59,313 nucleotides of DNA from JAUNKE01 sp041853585 (GTDB taxonomy: Bacteria; Bacillota; Clostridia; Peptostreptococcales; Filifactoraceae). Where the stretch lies: positions 1 to 59,313 of the forward strand of contig JBGZSM010000029.1 of the NCBI GenBank assembly GCA_041853585.1, read 5' to 3'. Every line of letters begins with the position of its first letter. The first letter of the stretch is position 1. The notes beneath the pieces were generated by a model that saw only the letters and a program-made list of their open reading frames with translations, ran no database searches and was not told the origin of the DNA. Below, in pieces: positions 36,202 to 44,212 of the stretch. A program made the translations under genes and the position numbers.

Positions 36202-37599
36202 TCAACAAATATCTTCATTGTTTTTTTGTAACGAATAAATTGCCAAATACCTACTCCGATCCGATTCTTCCATAAGCAACGGCAAAAACTTTCTCCAAAG
36301 TATCAGTCCGATTATCAGCATTGAAAAATAAATTACGAGGATGATTCCAATAATTCCTCTGTGCTCTTTTACATTCAAAAACCTTGTTGGAATTTCTTTA
36401 TGAGAATCGGAAGATAAATTATTTTGATTGTTGTCCTCGGAGTTTTGAGATATATTTGCCGCTGTGTTTTCAGCTTCTTTGTTTTTTTCTGATGTTTTTT
36501 TTGCCGAAGGTGCATTGTCCGATTTGTTTTCTTTTGGTTTAACAATGGCTTTCGGTTTCGGCTTTTCGGATTTTATAATTGATAAAGAAGAATTTTTCAA
36601 AGAACTGTCATTTTCATGATTGCCCATAGAGCCGTCAACGGATTTCTCTTCTTCCTTAGAAACAGATGTCTGCTTATCCGGCTTTCTTACTAAAGCAAAA
36701 ATACCGAAGTGTGCATCGCGAATCAAAATTCCTTTTTCTGTTTTTTCAAAAGCAATTTCTTCAAAAATATCTTCATTTTTATAAAATACATTAGTTACAT
36801 TTTCTTCATTTTGGAAAAGAAGTGTCGCATTCTCCGTCAAAGGAAAAGCCAATGCATTTTTATCAATATCGCTCGTTTTATCAAAAGGCACTTCCACGAC
36901 AGGTTGAACTCCATGAATGGCAAAACCTTTTACCTGATCCAAAACTCCTACTTGTAAACCGATTTTCTCCAATGCACTTTTAGACATAGGAGAGATTTTG
37001 ATATCCCCTGCTATTCCTCCGAGATCTTCAATCAATATATTGTTTTGCAACAGCTGCTTAGGAACAGGACTATCCTTCCCTGAGTTTTGAGCAATATAGT
37101 ATGGACCGTCCTTCGTCTTTTTCTCTGATAAAGTATTCCAATCAACTTTCAATCTTGCTTTTATCGGGTCAACTCCCATCGCCGGAACTTTCGGATCTAC
37201 AAGAACCGAATACAATTCATTTTTTTCTTCCAAAGGGATAACAAATACCCGCGGCCTTTTTAAAGTCTCATTCGGAATTTCGATATCATAAGCATATGTA
37301 TCTGCCAGCTTATAGCTTTTTGATTTTTCATTTGCATAAAAAAATCTAGTCACAGATGTGGTAAGGTCGCCCACGGTTAGAGTTTTCATTTTCAAATATA
37401 ATTTCATTTGCCCGTCTTCAACCACAACATCCGCTTTCTTCTCCAACCCTTGATCTCCCATGGAAGTTTTATCTTCATAAGCATGCCAAAGAGCAACTTC
37501 CACTTCATAAATTCCATCCTTTTGAGAAGTTTCCGTTGCCGCTGAAAAAATCGGTAAAAGCAAACTAACTGTCATCATAAAGATTATAACTTTCTTCAT
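36202..37599 (-). CDS. Membrane-anchored NEAT-domain protein, first gene of the heme operon
   Basis: The 465-residue product has a signal peptide (1-21), one NEAT domain (about 30-154; opens with ALWHAYEDKTSMGDQGLEKK and closes with KARLKVDWN), a second beta-rich region (about 175-320), a long Lys/Asn/Ser-rich spacer (about 330-410) and a C-terminal membrane helix (about 420-440). The spacer would carry the domain through the wall. ATG 37599 follows GGAGG; an in-frame TTG upstream overlaps that site. It is first in a run of seven same-strand genes with short gaps or overlaps. Inferred role: heme or hemoglobin binding near the membrane or wall. The heme-ligand tyrosine pair of typical NEAT domains is not obvious. 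Confidence 0.83.
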   Translation of the reverse strand: MKKVIIFMMTVSLLLPIFSAATETSQKDGIYEVEVALWHAYEDKTSMGDQGLEKKADVVVEDGQMKLYLKMKTLTVGDLTTSVTRFFYANEKSKSYKLADTYAYDIEIPNETLKRPRVFVIPLEEKNELYSVLVDPKVPAMGVDPIKARLKVDWNTLSEKKTKDGPYYIAQNSGKDSPVPKQLLQNNILIEDLGGIAGDIKISPMSKSALEKIGLQVGVLDQVKGFAIHGVQPVVEVPFDKTSDIDKNALAFPLTENATLLFQNEENVTNVFYKNEDIFEEIAFEKTEKGILIRDAHFGIFALVRKPDKQTSVSKEEEKSVDGSMGNHENDSSLKNSSLSIIKSEKPKPKAIVKPKENKSDNAPSAKKTSEKNKEAENTAANISQNSEDNNQNNLSSDSHKEIPTRFLNVKEHRGIIGIILVIYFSMLIIGLILWRKFLPLLMEESDRSRYLAIYSLQKNNEDIC

Positions 37600-37628
37600 G
37601 TTATCCTCCAATAATTCTTATCCAAAAT

Positions 37629-37657
37629 ATATTAGCATATACTAACCCATTTTACAA
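37629..37657 (-). promoter_or_regulatory. Candidate promoter of the heme operon
   Basis: On the minus strand TTGTAA (37657-37652) and TAATAT (37634-37629) are 17 bases apart, with TGC directly before the -10 (an extended -10). The predicted transcript begins about 20-25 bases before the ATG. Confidence 0.5.
37632..37645. promoter_or_regulatory. Possible metalloregulator operator (TTAG-N6-CTAA)
   Basis: TTAGCATATACTAA is palindromic at 12 of 14 positions and lies over the spacer and -10 region of the heme operon promoter. The TTAG...CTAA ends are like the half-sites of DtxR/IdeR/MntR-family operators. A DtxR-type regulator gene lies about 1 kb upstream on the opposite strand. The site is short and the background AT-rich. 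Confidence 0.4.
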
Positions 37658-38601
37658 ATATTTTATGCTTTTCCCATACTTTAATATTGAATTGCATTCT
37701 TAATTTGTCAAAATAACTGTGTATCAATGTTTATGAGCTTCCATATAAGCTTTTCAAGTTTAATCCAAATAAACGAAAACTAAACTATGTTCAGTTATTT
37801 ATTTGTTTTATTTTCGTTTTCGAATTGTTTTTGGATTTTTATTTCATAAAGATGCACTAAATTTTTTATTTTTTAAATCATATATAATAGTTGTAGCGAG
37901 AAACTTTTGTTGAAATTTTAAGTACGATAATTTTTCTCTAATTTGTAATTGAAGCGTTTTAACACTTCGGTCAAAATTCAAATAATATACTTTATGTTAT
38001 TCAGAAATAAATTTTTGCGTGTTTTTGAATCATGCCTTTTTTGTTTTACTCGAAGAGTAGTGTAAATTTCTATACGGATATTTAAATTCCGATTTTGTAA
38101 TTATAAAAAAGGAGGGAAGTTTAATACACAAAAGTAATTTAGAAGAAGGAATTCTTGAGGAGCTTTAATATCTTAAAAATAAGCTTTTTATATACAAACG
38201 ATTGCGAATCAAAAATAGGATAGCTTAGGAAACAGCTGCTATTAAAGATGTTTTAGAGTTTTATATTAAGCTAAGGATTTTGAAAAAAGTATTAGATTTT
38301 AGAAGATAAAGCATCCCTTTTCAAAAAAAGATAGGGTTACAAAAGATAGAGAATCAAACTCCAAAAAATAGGATTGAAAAGGATAGCATAGAGCTTTAAA
38401 AGTAAAGTTTGGAATTTCAAAAATAAATGAAATGAGCAGATAAATTTTTGAAAAAAGCTACAAGAAATAAAACAGAGAATCAGAATTATATTGGATGCGA
38501 AACAAAAACTAACCAAATATAAAGGAGATTCTCTTGTATAGATAAGACTTGCAAAATCATGTCTTATTTGATAACATATATTTAAGAATGGAGGTGCTAA
38601 C
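37658..38601. other. About 940-base intergenic region with low-complexity DNA and a possible gene relic
   Basis: This gap separates the heme operon from the DtxR-type regulator. It contains TATAAT-like sequences (near 37884), a strong ribosome-binding site (AAAAGGAGGGAA at about 38107-38118) not followed by an intact gene, and a stretch from about 38200 to 38470 rich in AAATC/GATTT-like words. An inverted repeat (ATAAGAC near 38541, GTCTTAT near 38560) precedes the regulator. Confidence 0.45.
38124..38309 (+). pseudogene. Possible decayed small coiled-coil gene
   Basis: A strong Shine-Dalgarno (GGAGGGAAG) precedes an ATA codon. The frame then reads like a charged, coiled-coil peptide (SNLEEGILEEL, KNKLFIYKRLRIKNRIA, ETAAIKDVLEFYIKLRILK) of about 62 codons. 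It is broken by one TAA and one TAG, each one base from a glutamine codon. This fits a decayed gene, but low-complexity A-rich DNA can mimic it. Confidence 0.3.
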
Positions 38602-38973
38602 TTGAAAATTCAGGAATCCGCAGAAAATTATTTGGAAACCATATTAGTATTAAAACTTCGAAATGGCTATGTTCGTTCGATTGATATTGCCAACGAGCTT
38701 GGTTTTTCAAAGCCAAGTGTAAGTAACGCAATGAAAGCACTCCGTCAAAAAAATCTTATCAAGGTAGATACCGGCGGACTTATTGAACTTACTGATGAAG
38801 GACATAAAATAGCAGAATCTGTTTATGAGCGCCATGTTTTAATTGGCGAATATCTGATTGCAATCGGCGTTACTCCGGAAGTTGCTATGGCCGATGCTTG
38901 TCGAATCGAACATGTAATCAGCACAGAAACTTTTGAAAAAATTAAAGAACATGTAAAGCAGCGGCAATCATAA
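38602..38973 (+). CDS. DtxR/MntR-family metal-dependent regulator
   Basis: The 123-residue protein has an N-terminal winged-helix DNA-binding domain (about 1-62; IANELGFSKPSVSNAMKALRQ is the helix-turn-helix) and a dimerisation/metal domain. The metal-ligand pattern of the family is visible in ERHVLIGEYL and ACRIEHVISTETFE. It lacks the C-terminal SH3-like domain, as in MntR. It would bind operators when Fe(II) or Mn(II) is available. The start is TTG 38602 after GGAGGTG. It is divergent from, and about 1 kb from, the heme operon; in S. pyogenes the related MtsR controls the shr operon, so control of this locus is a reasonable inference. Confidence 0.88.
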   Translation: MKIQESAENYLETILVLKLRNGYVRSIDIANELGFSKPSVSNAMKALRQKNLIKVDTGGLIELTDEGHKIAESVYERHVLIGEYLIAIGVTPEVAMADACRIEHVISTETFEKIKEHVKQRQS

Positions 38974-38980
38974 ATGCCGA

Positions 38981-39787
38981 CTACAAGACCTCAAGCGAGG
39001 TCTTTTTTTGCTGCTTTTTTTCGTAAAATCTCTTTCGATACTTGACCAAAGCATAGTCCGATACTTTTTTATAGGTGTTGTGATTAAAAATCGCTCCGGC
39101 AACACCGACCAAAGGCAACCCTTGAATAAATTTTGCCACAAGCAATTCCTGAGATAATGCTTTTGCCGTTATTTTTATCTCCGTATCAATAGAGCCATGC
39201 CATTTTTGGTTATCAATGGTTCTACCATATCTATCGAGCTCGTCACTCAGAATCAGACGCTGTGTATCTGTGGAAAGAGCGGCTTGAATTAGCTTGAGAA
39301 TATAGATTCTCTCTTCATATAAATCGTAGTTGAAACCATAGCTCCAGGCAATCTCATAGATTCCTTTTAATAAAACTCCGGTAAACAAAGGAATATCCGC
39401 CAATCCGATGCCGAGAAATCCCAATCCCAACCCTTCCAAAAGCGCTATTCTTTTTCCCCATTTTCTACTCTTCTTTGCCGGCTTATCCATTTTTCTAATG
39501 ATGCTGCGGCTTGGCGAACCATCCATCATAAAATCGCTGACGATATGCTCAATCTGAATTTTTTCTTTGCTGTAAGTTTTTTCTATGACAGAAGTTCCTT
39601 TTTCGAAAACCATATAAAAGGCTTTTTCAAATAGCAAATTTATTTTTTCTTCTAATTTTCTCGGTATTCTTTTTTCCAAATTAGCCAGCACCGGATCCAG
39701 ATTCGATTTTATAATTCCTTTTTTCTTCCTTAAAATCCGATCCTCCACTCTCTTATTTTTTATCAACTGCTTTTGAATCCATTTCAT
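38981..39787 (-). CDS. EcsC-family protein
   Basis: The 268-residue product resembles the EcsC family, named after the third gene of the Bacillus ecs ABC operon; the biochemical function is unknown. Family traits are the central hydrophobic region (about 115-150; ALLEGLGLGFLGIGLADIPLFTGVLLKGIYEIAWSYGF is split here by motif), the YEERIYIL segment and a glycine-rich stretch near 230 (GLPLVGVAGAIFNHNTYKKV). The N-terminus is highly basic. It ends within a terminator hairpin belonging to the convergent regulator gene. ATG 39787 has no strong ribosome-binding site; GGAAT/GGAGA lies close upstream. Confidence 0.75.
   Translation of the reverse strand: MKWIQKQLIKNKRVEDRILRKKKGIIKSNLDPVLANLEKRIPRKLEEKINLLFEKAFYMVFEKGTSVIEKTYSKEKIQIEHIVSDFMMDGSPSRSIIRKMDKPAKKSRKWGKRIALLEGLGLGFLGIGLADIPLFTGVLLKGIYEIAWSYGFNYDLYEERIYILKLIQAALSTDTQRLILSDELDRYGRTIDNQKWHGSIDTEIKITAKALSQELLVAKFIQGLPLVGVAGAIFNHNTYKKVSDYALVKYRKRFYEKKQQKKTSLEVL
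38985..39009 (+). terminator. Terminator of the DtxR-type gene, inside the ecsC-like coding end
   Basis: A perfect 8-bp stem (AAGACCTC / GAGGTCTT) with an AAGC loop runs into seven T on the plus strand, 12 bases past the regulator stop. On the minus strand the same bases encode the last residues of the convergent EcsC-family protein (TSLEVL). Confidence 0.85.
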
Positions 39788-39799
39788 GCTTTATTCTCC

Positions 39800-40300
39800 A
39801 ATTCCATTTTCAATAACATTCCATTTTCTAAACTACATTCCCTAAAGATTGCCCAATAGCATCTTAATTATTTAAATCTCATTCATTCAAGGGCAATCTA
39901 CGCTGTCGTTTTCCCATTGATTGTAGTTTATGCTAAAATCATACCATATATAATAGTAAGGATACAAGGAGAATGATAAGATTGTGATGCTATGTTTTAT
40001 AAAAGGATGCGGAACAATTTCCCAAGTCCATAAAACCAATAACCTGCTAAGAGAAATGTCAATCACGAATTTGACTTTCTGCAGAAGGTTTTAATGTCGG
40101 ATTCGTGATTCTAAAACCAACTTCGCCGAACAACACTTCCCTGATTATATAAAAAAGTGCAGCAATTAGAGAATGCTCCCTATCTGCTACACTTTTATGA
40201 CACGAAAAAGCATCAATAAGCGACATTATTTCCAAAATTATCTCCCGCGAACAGGAAATTTAATAGAGGCTATCAAACGATTATGGTTTTCCAAGGGCTT
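39800..40300. other. 500-base intergenic region with hairpins and a possible small transcript
   Basis: TATAAT at 39949-39954 is followed by AAGGAG near 39967, but the ATG after it opens only four codons; a GTG near 39984 could open a 36-codon frame (MLCFIKGCG...). A 10-bp perfect repeat (AATCACGAAT near 40063 / ATTCGTGATT near 40102) and a hairpin with GTGCAGCA / TGCTACAC (about 40156-40196) are also present. This could be a small RNA; nothing firm can be assigned. Confidence 0.35.
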
Positions 40301-42355
40301 TTAGGCAAAAGTTTCCTTGGATATAAAGCCCATATATTTTAGCAAGTCTCCTTCCGACCAACCCAATTGATACTTGTAATTGTTCATGATGATGAGCTGC
40401 TCGTAATCTATCACCTTATCAAAATATAATTTCTCAACCATTTCATTTTTGCAGGATTGTTGTTCCGTTTCCGAAAACAGTTCTTCCAATCCGGATTGGA
40501 TCAGTTCTTTTGTTGCAAAAACAGCAGTAATTTTAATACGGTAATTGTTTCTCAAGATGCTTTGAGCATAGATCGGACTTTCTTCACAAAAAGCAAAAAC
40601 ATATCCGTCTTCGGTTTTAACTAGAGGCAAAGCCATCAATTCCCGCAAGGTTTTTTCATCAAAAACGCTACGATAAGATGAAATCGGATAATATTGCAAT
40701 GTATTTTTGTCAACATATTGCACATGCTTTATGGATGCTAGGGTTTTCAATAATTGTGTCTCCGTCAGAAGATTGGACTGGATTAGATAATCCCCTAATC
40801 GTATTCTTTTTTTCTTGCTCTCATCAATGGCTTTCGCTAATGTATTTTTGTCTAAATAATTCTTTTCGAGAAGAATATCCCCTAAAGAACGATGATATCT
40901 CTCCAAAATATATTTTTCCAAGAAAGAATGGTCCGTTTTATCCCATACAAGTTTCTTCGACGCGCCCGGGGCTGCCAGTTTTTTGGTCGTTTTTCTCTGA
41001 TTCCCAAATATTTTTTGTCTGAAGGCGGATAAAGTTGCCGCCAAGTTAATAAAATTTCCCCACAATAATCTTATCGGCAAGAATGGAGGTAATGAACATG
41101 CAAAAAATACTGAGCGCATGCCGTAAACATTGTAAATGGCAATTCCGCGATATGTCTGCCTCGCAATCATCATAAAGGTAACAAGAATACACAATTTCCA
41201 TGCAAGCGATTCTTTCGGATACATCGCCGGTAAGTCAAAAAACAAGGAAGCAATAAAATATGCAAGCACCGGATATCCTACCAGAACTAAAAGATTGCCG
41301 TATTTTGCCTTCTGGTCTTTATATAAGGAATATCGTCCTGCCAAGGAAACATTCTTCACTTTGAGCACATCTTTTACACCTAAAGATTGCATCGTAATTC
41401 CTAAAATCCATCTTGCTTTTTGTTTGACCGCCGTTTTAAAACTGTTAGGAAACATCGAGCGCGTTGCAACAAATTCCGTTATCTGTTTATTATTGTAATT
41501 TACGCGATTGACCCCTTCCAACACAAAATACATTTGTATTCCTTTAGAAAACAATGTCCAAGATAATAAATAGTCTTCCGTTAAGCTGTTTACCGGTAAT
41601 ATTCCATGACTACCATATTTGTCCAAAATTTCTTTTGACAAGACAAAACCGGTTCCTGCTGAAGGTACCAAGGCTCCCATACTGTGACGATTAACCATCG
41701 TATAAAAATGAGTTTCCGCAAACTCATCCGCATAAGTAGATGAAGTTAGATATTTAAAGAAGTTGCGGAATGTCGGCATCGGCACCAATGGAAAAACCGG
41801 AAATTGAAGTGCCTTGTGTTGATCGATAAGATAATTCGTCATCTTAAATTCATAAGGATGAACGACATCTTCCGCATCATGCACAGTAATGGAAGCAAAA
41901 CGCCAATTCTTTTCGCGCTCAAAATTTCGAACTTCATGAATCGTATGATTGATATTCTGAGCCTTCGATGTCGGTCCCGGTCTTGAATTTACAATAACAT
42001 ACACATTGCTGTGCCTCGCTGCCAATTCATGCGCAACCGCTAAAGTTCTTTCATCATTTGGATAAACTCCTAAAAAAATATGATACATTGATTTTGGGTA
42101 CATCGCCGACGCAATAATATTATCCACCACATCCCCCAAAACATTATCCTCTTTCCACGCCCCGATAACAATCGCCAATAATTTGGGCGGGATTTCATCC
42201 AGCTTGGACATTTCCAAAATCGGTCTGGGCTGTTTCAATCTTCGAAAAAAAGTTACCAAATCCCAAACAATATCGTCAAAACCTACCACAATATACATTA
42301 CAACCACCACAAGCCCAATCAATTGTAATGCATCATAAGAAATCAATTTGTCCAA
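40301..42355 (-). CDS. NfrB-like membrane glycosyltransferase with MshEN-type C-terminal repeats
   Basis: The 684-residue protein has an N-terminal membrane helix (about 7-27), a GT2 glycosyltransferase domain (about 55-300) with HDAEDVVHPYE as the DxD-like metal site and TEDYLLSW as the catalytic TED region, then KQKARWILG (the Q/RxxRW motif of processive GT2 enzymes), several membrane helices (about 350-430), and a cytosolic C-terminus. The C-terminus holds GspE-N/MshEN-like repeats (RSLGDILL near 480; RLGDYLIQSNLLTETQLL near 515). NfrB of E. coli has a similar architecture. Where studied, MshEN modules bind cyclic di-GMP; that is inference here. It probably makes or exports a surface polysaccharide. 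ATG 42355 follows GGAGG. Confidence 0.8.
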   Translation of the reverse strand: MDKLISYDALQLIGLVVVVMYIVVGFDDIVWDLVTFFRRLKQPRPILEMSKLDEIPPKLLAIVIGAWKEDNVLGDVVDNIIASAMYPKSMYHIFLGVYPNDERTLAVAHELAARHSNVYVIVNSRPGPTSKAQNINHTIHEVRNFEREKNWRFASITVHDAEDVVHPYEFKMTNYLIDQHKALQFPVFPLVPMPTFRNFFKYLTSSTYADEFAETHFYTMVNRHSMGALVPSAGTGFVLSKEILDKYGSHGILPVNSLTEDYLLSWTLFSKGIQMYFVLEGVNRVNYNNKQITEFVATRSMFPNSFKTAVKQKARWILGITMQSLGVKDVLKVKNVSLAGRYSLYKDQKAKYGNLLVLVGYPVLAYFIASLFFDLPAMYPKESLAWKLCILVTFMMIARQTYRGIAIYNVYGMRSVFFACSLPPFLPIRLLWGNFINLAATLSAFRQKIFGNQRKTTKKLAAPGASKKLVWDKTDHSFLEKYILERYHRSLGDILLEKNYLDKNTLAKAIDESKKKRIRLGDYLIQSNLLTETQLLKTLASIKHVQYVDKNTLQYYPISSYRSVFDEKTLRELMALPLVKTEDGYVFAFCEESPIYAQSILRNNYRIKITAVFATKELIQSGLEELFSETEQQSCKNEMVEKLYFDKVIDYEQLIIMNNYKYQLGWSEGDLLKYMGFISKETFA

Positions 42356-42632
42356 ATTCCAACCTCCTTTTGCAATTGAATTTCTTCATTTCAAACACAT
42401 CCTGATCTCCCATCTGTTTTAATGAGTTCTTTTTCTATAACCATTTCGATTTTTCTCGTGTTATTAAGAGAAAAAGAATTATAAATTGACAGTTATATTA
42501 TACTCCAATAACTTTATATAAACAACACTTTCGATAAACTTGTAAGAAGCTCGCATTATTTGAATCTTTGTCCGAACAGAAGTCAAATTTCATATCAAAT
42601 CAAAGAAGTATTTACAATTTTTTCAAAAAGAC
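42356..42632. other. AT-rich intergenic region before the T-box promoter
   Basis: No gene or clear structure is visible between the glycosyltransferase start and the metN promoter. It must hold the glycosyltransferase promoter, which I cannot place. Confidence 0.4.
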
Positions 42633-42660
42633 TTGACAATATTCTCTGCCATGCTATAAT
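42633..42660 (+). promoter_or_regulatory. Promoter of the metNIQ operon
   Basis: A perfect TTGACA (42633-42638) and a perfect TATAAT (42655-42660), 16 bases apart and with TGC before the -10, lie directly upstream of the T-box leader. Confidence 0.8.
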
Positions 42661-42679
42661 TATCTGCATAATAATAAAA

Positions 42680-42936
42680 GCAATGAAGAGAAGAGTACGC
42701 AAAAAGAAACATTATCAGAGAGCCTGAGCAGGTGAAAGCAGGCAATGGGATATTTTGCGGAATATGGTCTTGGAGCTTAATGGCTGAATAATTAGGTCAT
42801 TACGGTATTGCCCGTTACAGCAACACAGTATAAGATATTTATCCGTACTGATTGAGGTTAAAATAGCGATATTTTAACGAATAAAGGTGGTAACACGAAG
42901 TCCTCGTCCTTTAGAAATAAAGGGTGAGGCTTTTTT
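42680..42936 (+). ncRNA. T-box leader, methionine-specific
   Basis: The leader has the stem I AGTA motif (near 42693), the distal stem I loops, a variant of the T-box core sequence (AAGGTGGTAACACG at 42884-42897) and a terminator. The specifier region reads AATATGG opposite AGTA, giving codon AUG (42764-42766). The UGGU in the T-box bulge would pair with a tRNA ending A-CCA, as in tRNA-Met. Uncharged tRNA-Met would stabilise the antiterminator and switch on the methionine importer downstream. Confidence 0.88.
42902..42936 (+). terminator. T-box regulated terminator
   Basis: CCTCGTCCTTT pairs with AAAGGGTGAGG (one G-T pair) and is followed by C and six T. It lies right after the T-box core, as expected for transcription attenuation. 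Confidence 0.85.
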
Positions 42937-42955
42937 ATATTCTGAGGTGAAAATA

Positions 42956-44212
42956 GTGATTACATTAAATAATATTACGGTAGAATTTAAAGACAAAAAT
43001 GATAAAGTAAATTTATTTGGCGCAAAAAAATTAGCCGGACAAAACAACTCACAAAACATAAACGATAAGCAAGGCCGTAAAGGAGTCGTTACTGCAGTTG
43101 ATGATGTCAGTTTGTCGGTTCAAAAAGGAGATATTTACGGAATTGTCGGTTTCAGCGGAGCAGGAAAAAGCACATTGATACGAACGGTAAATTTACTCCA
43201 GAAACCAACTCGTGGAGAAGTTATAATCGGCAACGAGGATATCACAAAGCTGAATGAAAAGTCGTTGCGCGAGCGCAGAAAAAAAATCGGAATGATATTT
43301 CAGCATTTCAATTTGCTCAAGTCTAAATCCGTTTTTGATAATGTCTACTTCCCATTGAAGCAAATGTCGATGAGTAAAAACGATAAGGTACAGAAGGTTC
43401 GAAGTCTGCTGGCGCTGGTCGGACTCTCCGATAAAGAAAATGCATATCCTTCTCAACTTTCCGGCGGTCAAAAACAAAGAGTTGCTATTGCAAGAGCACT
43501 TGCAAGCGACCCTGAAATATTACTCTGCGATGAAGCGACCTCCGCACTCGATCCGCAGACAACCGATGAAGTTTTAAAACTTCTAAAAGAGTTAAACCGA
43601 AAACTCGACTTGACGATTTTAATTATTACTCATGAGATGCAGGTCGTCAAAGAAATTTGCAACAAAGTTGCCGTAATGGAAAATGGGAAAATAATAGAAG
43701 GAGGAAGCATCGTCGAGGTATTCAGCAATCCGCAGATGCCTCTTACACGCGCTTTTATAAACACAGCGACCCAGATTGATTCGGCATTGGAAAAGGTGCT
43801 AAACCACAAATCCATACTACACCTTTCAGAAGACGACATCTTAGCTCGAATCACTTATGTCGGAGAAAGCACCAGCCAACCGATTATCGCTACTTTACAA
43901 AGCAATTTCAATGTGATGACCAATATTCTCTCCGGCAATATCGAATTTTTGCAAGATATTCCGGTCGGTTCTCTGGTTGTCAGTTTTTCAGGAAAAGCAA
44001 ATGATAAGGAAGGTGCTCTTCAATACCTGAAGGAGCAAAATGTCGGTGTAGAAATCATAGACAAGTCTCTTCGTGAAGTATCTTTACGCCGAAGTCAGCA
44101 AGATATTCGAAAATCCGAGCAGTCTTCAAATCGAATGAATATCGGAAACGATGACTTGAAATTGGCAACACCAGTCTTGGCGCAGATGATAAATCCGGGA
44201 GGTAAACAATGA
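42956..44212 (+). CDS. metN: Methionine ABC importer ATPase
   Basis: The 418-residue protein has Walker A GFSGAGKST, signature LSGGQKQR, Walker B ILLCDEATSALD and H-loop IITHEM, followed by the C-terminal NIL domain (about 330-395) that senses methionine in MetN. It is longer than usual because of an insert after the first strand (about residues 12-40) rich in Asn and Lys. The start is GTG 42956 after GAGGTGA; any upstream start would lie in the T-box terminator. MetI begins inside its stop codon (4-base overlap). It would import methionine as MetN2I2Q. Confidence 0.92.
   Translation: MITLNNITVEFKDKNDKVNLFGAKKLAGQNNSQNINDKQGRKGVVTAVDDVSLSVQKGDIYGIVGFSGAGKSTLIRTVNLLQKPTRGEVIIGNEDITKLNEKSLRERRKKIGMIFQHFNLLKSKSVFDNVYFPLKQMSMSKNDKVQKVRSLLALVGLSDKENAYPSQLSGGQKQRVAIARALASDPEILLCDEATSALDPQTTDEVLKLLKELNRKLDLTILIITHEMQVVKEICNKVAVMENGKIIEGGSIVEVFSNPQMPLTRAFINTATQIDSALEKVLNHKSILHLSEDDILARITYVGESTSQPIIATLQSNFNVMTNILSGNIEFLQDIPVGSLVVSFSGKANDKEGALQYLKEQNVGVEIIDKSLREVSLRRSQQDIRKSEQSSNRMNIGNDDLKLATPVLAQMINPGGKQ

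Noticed and set aside
42887..42955. Longer metN reading frame through the leader
   Set aside because: It would translate the T-box core and terminator; GTG 42956 has a proper ribosome-binding site.
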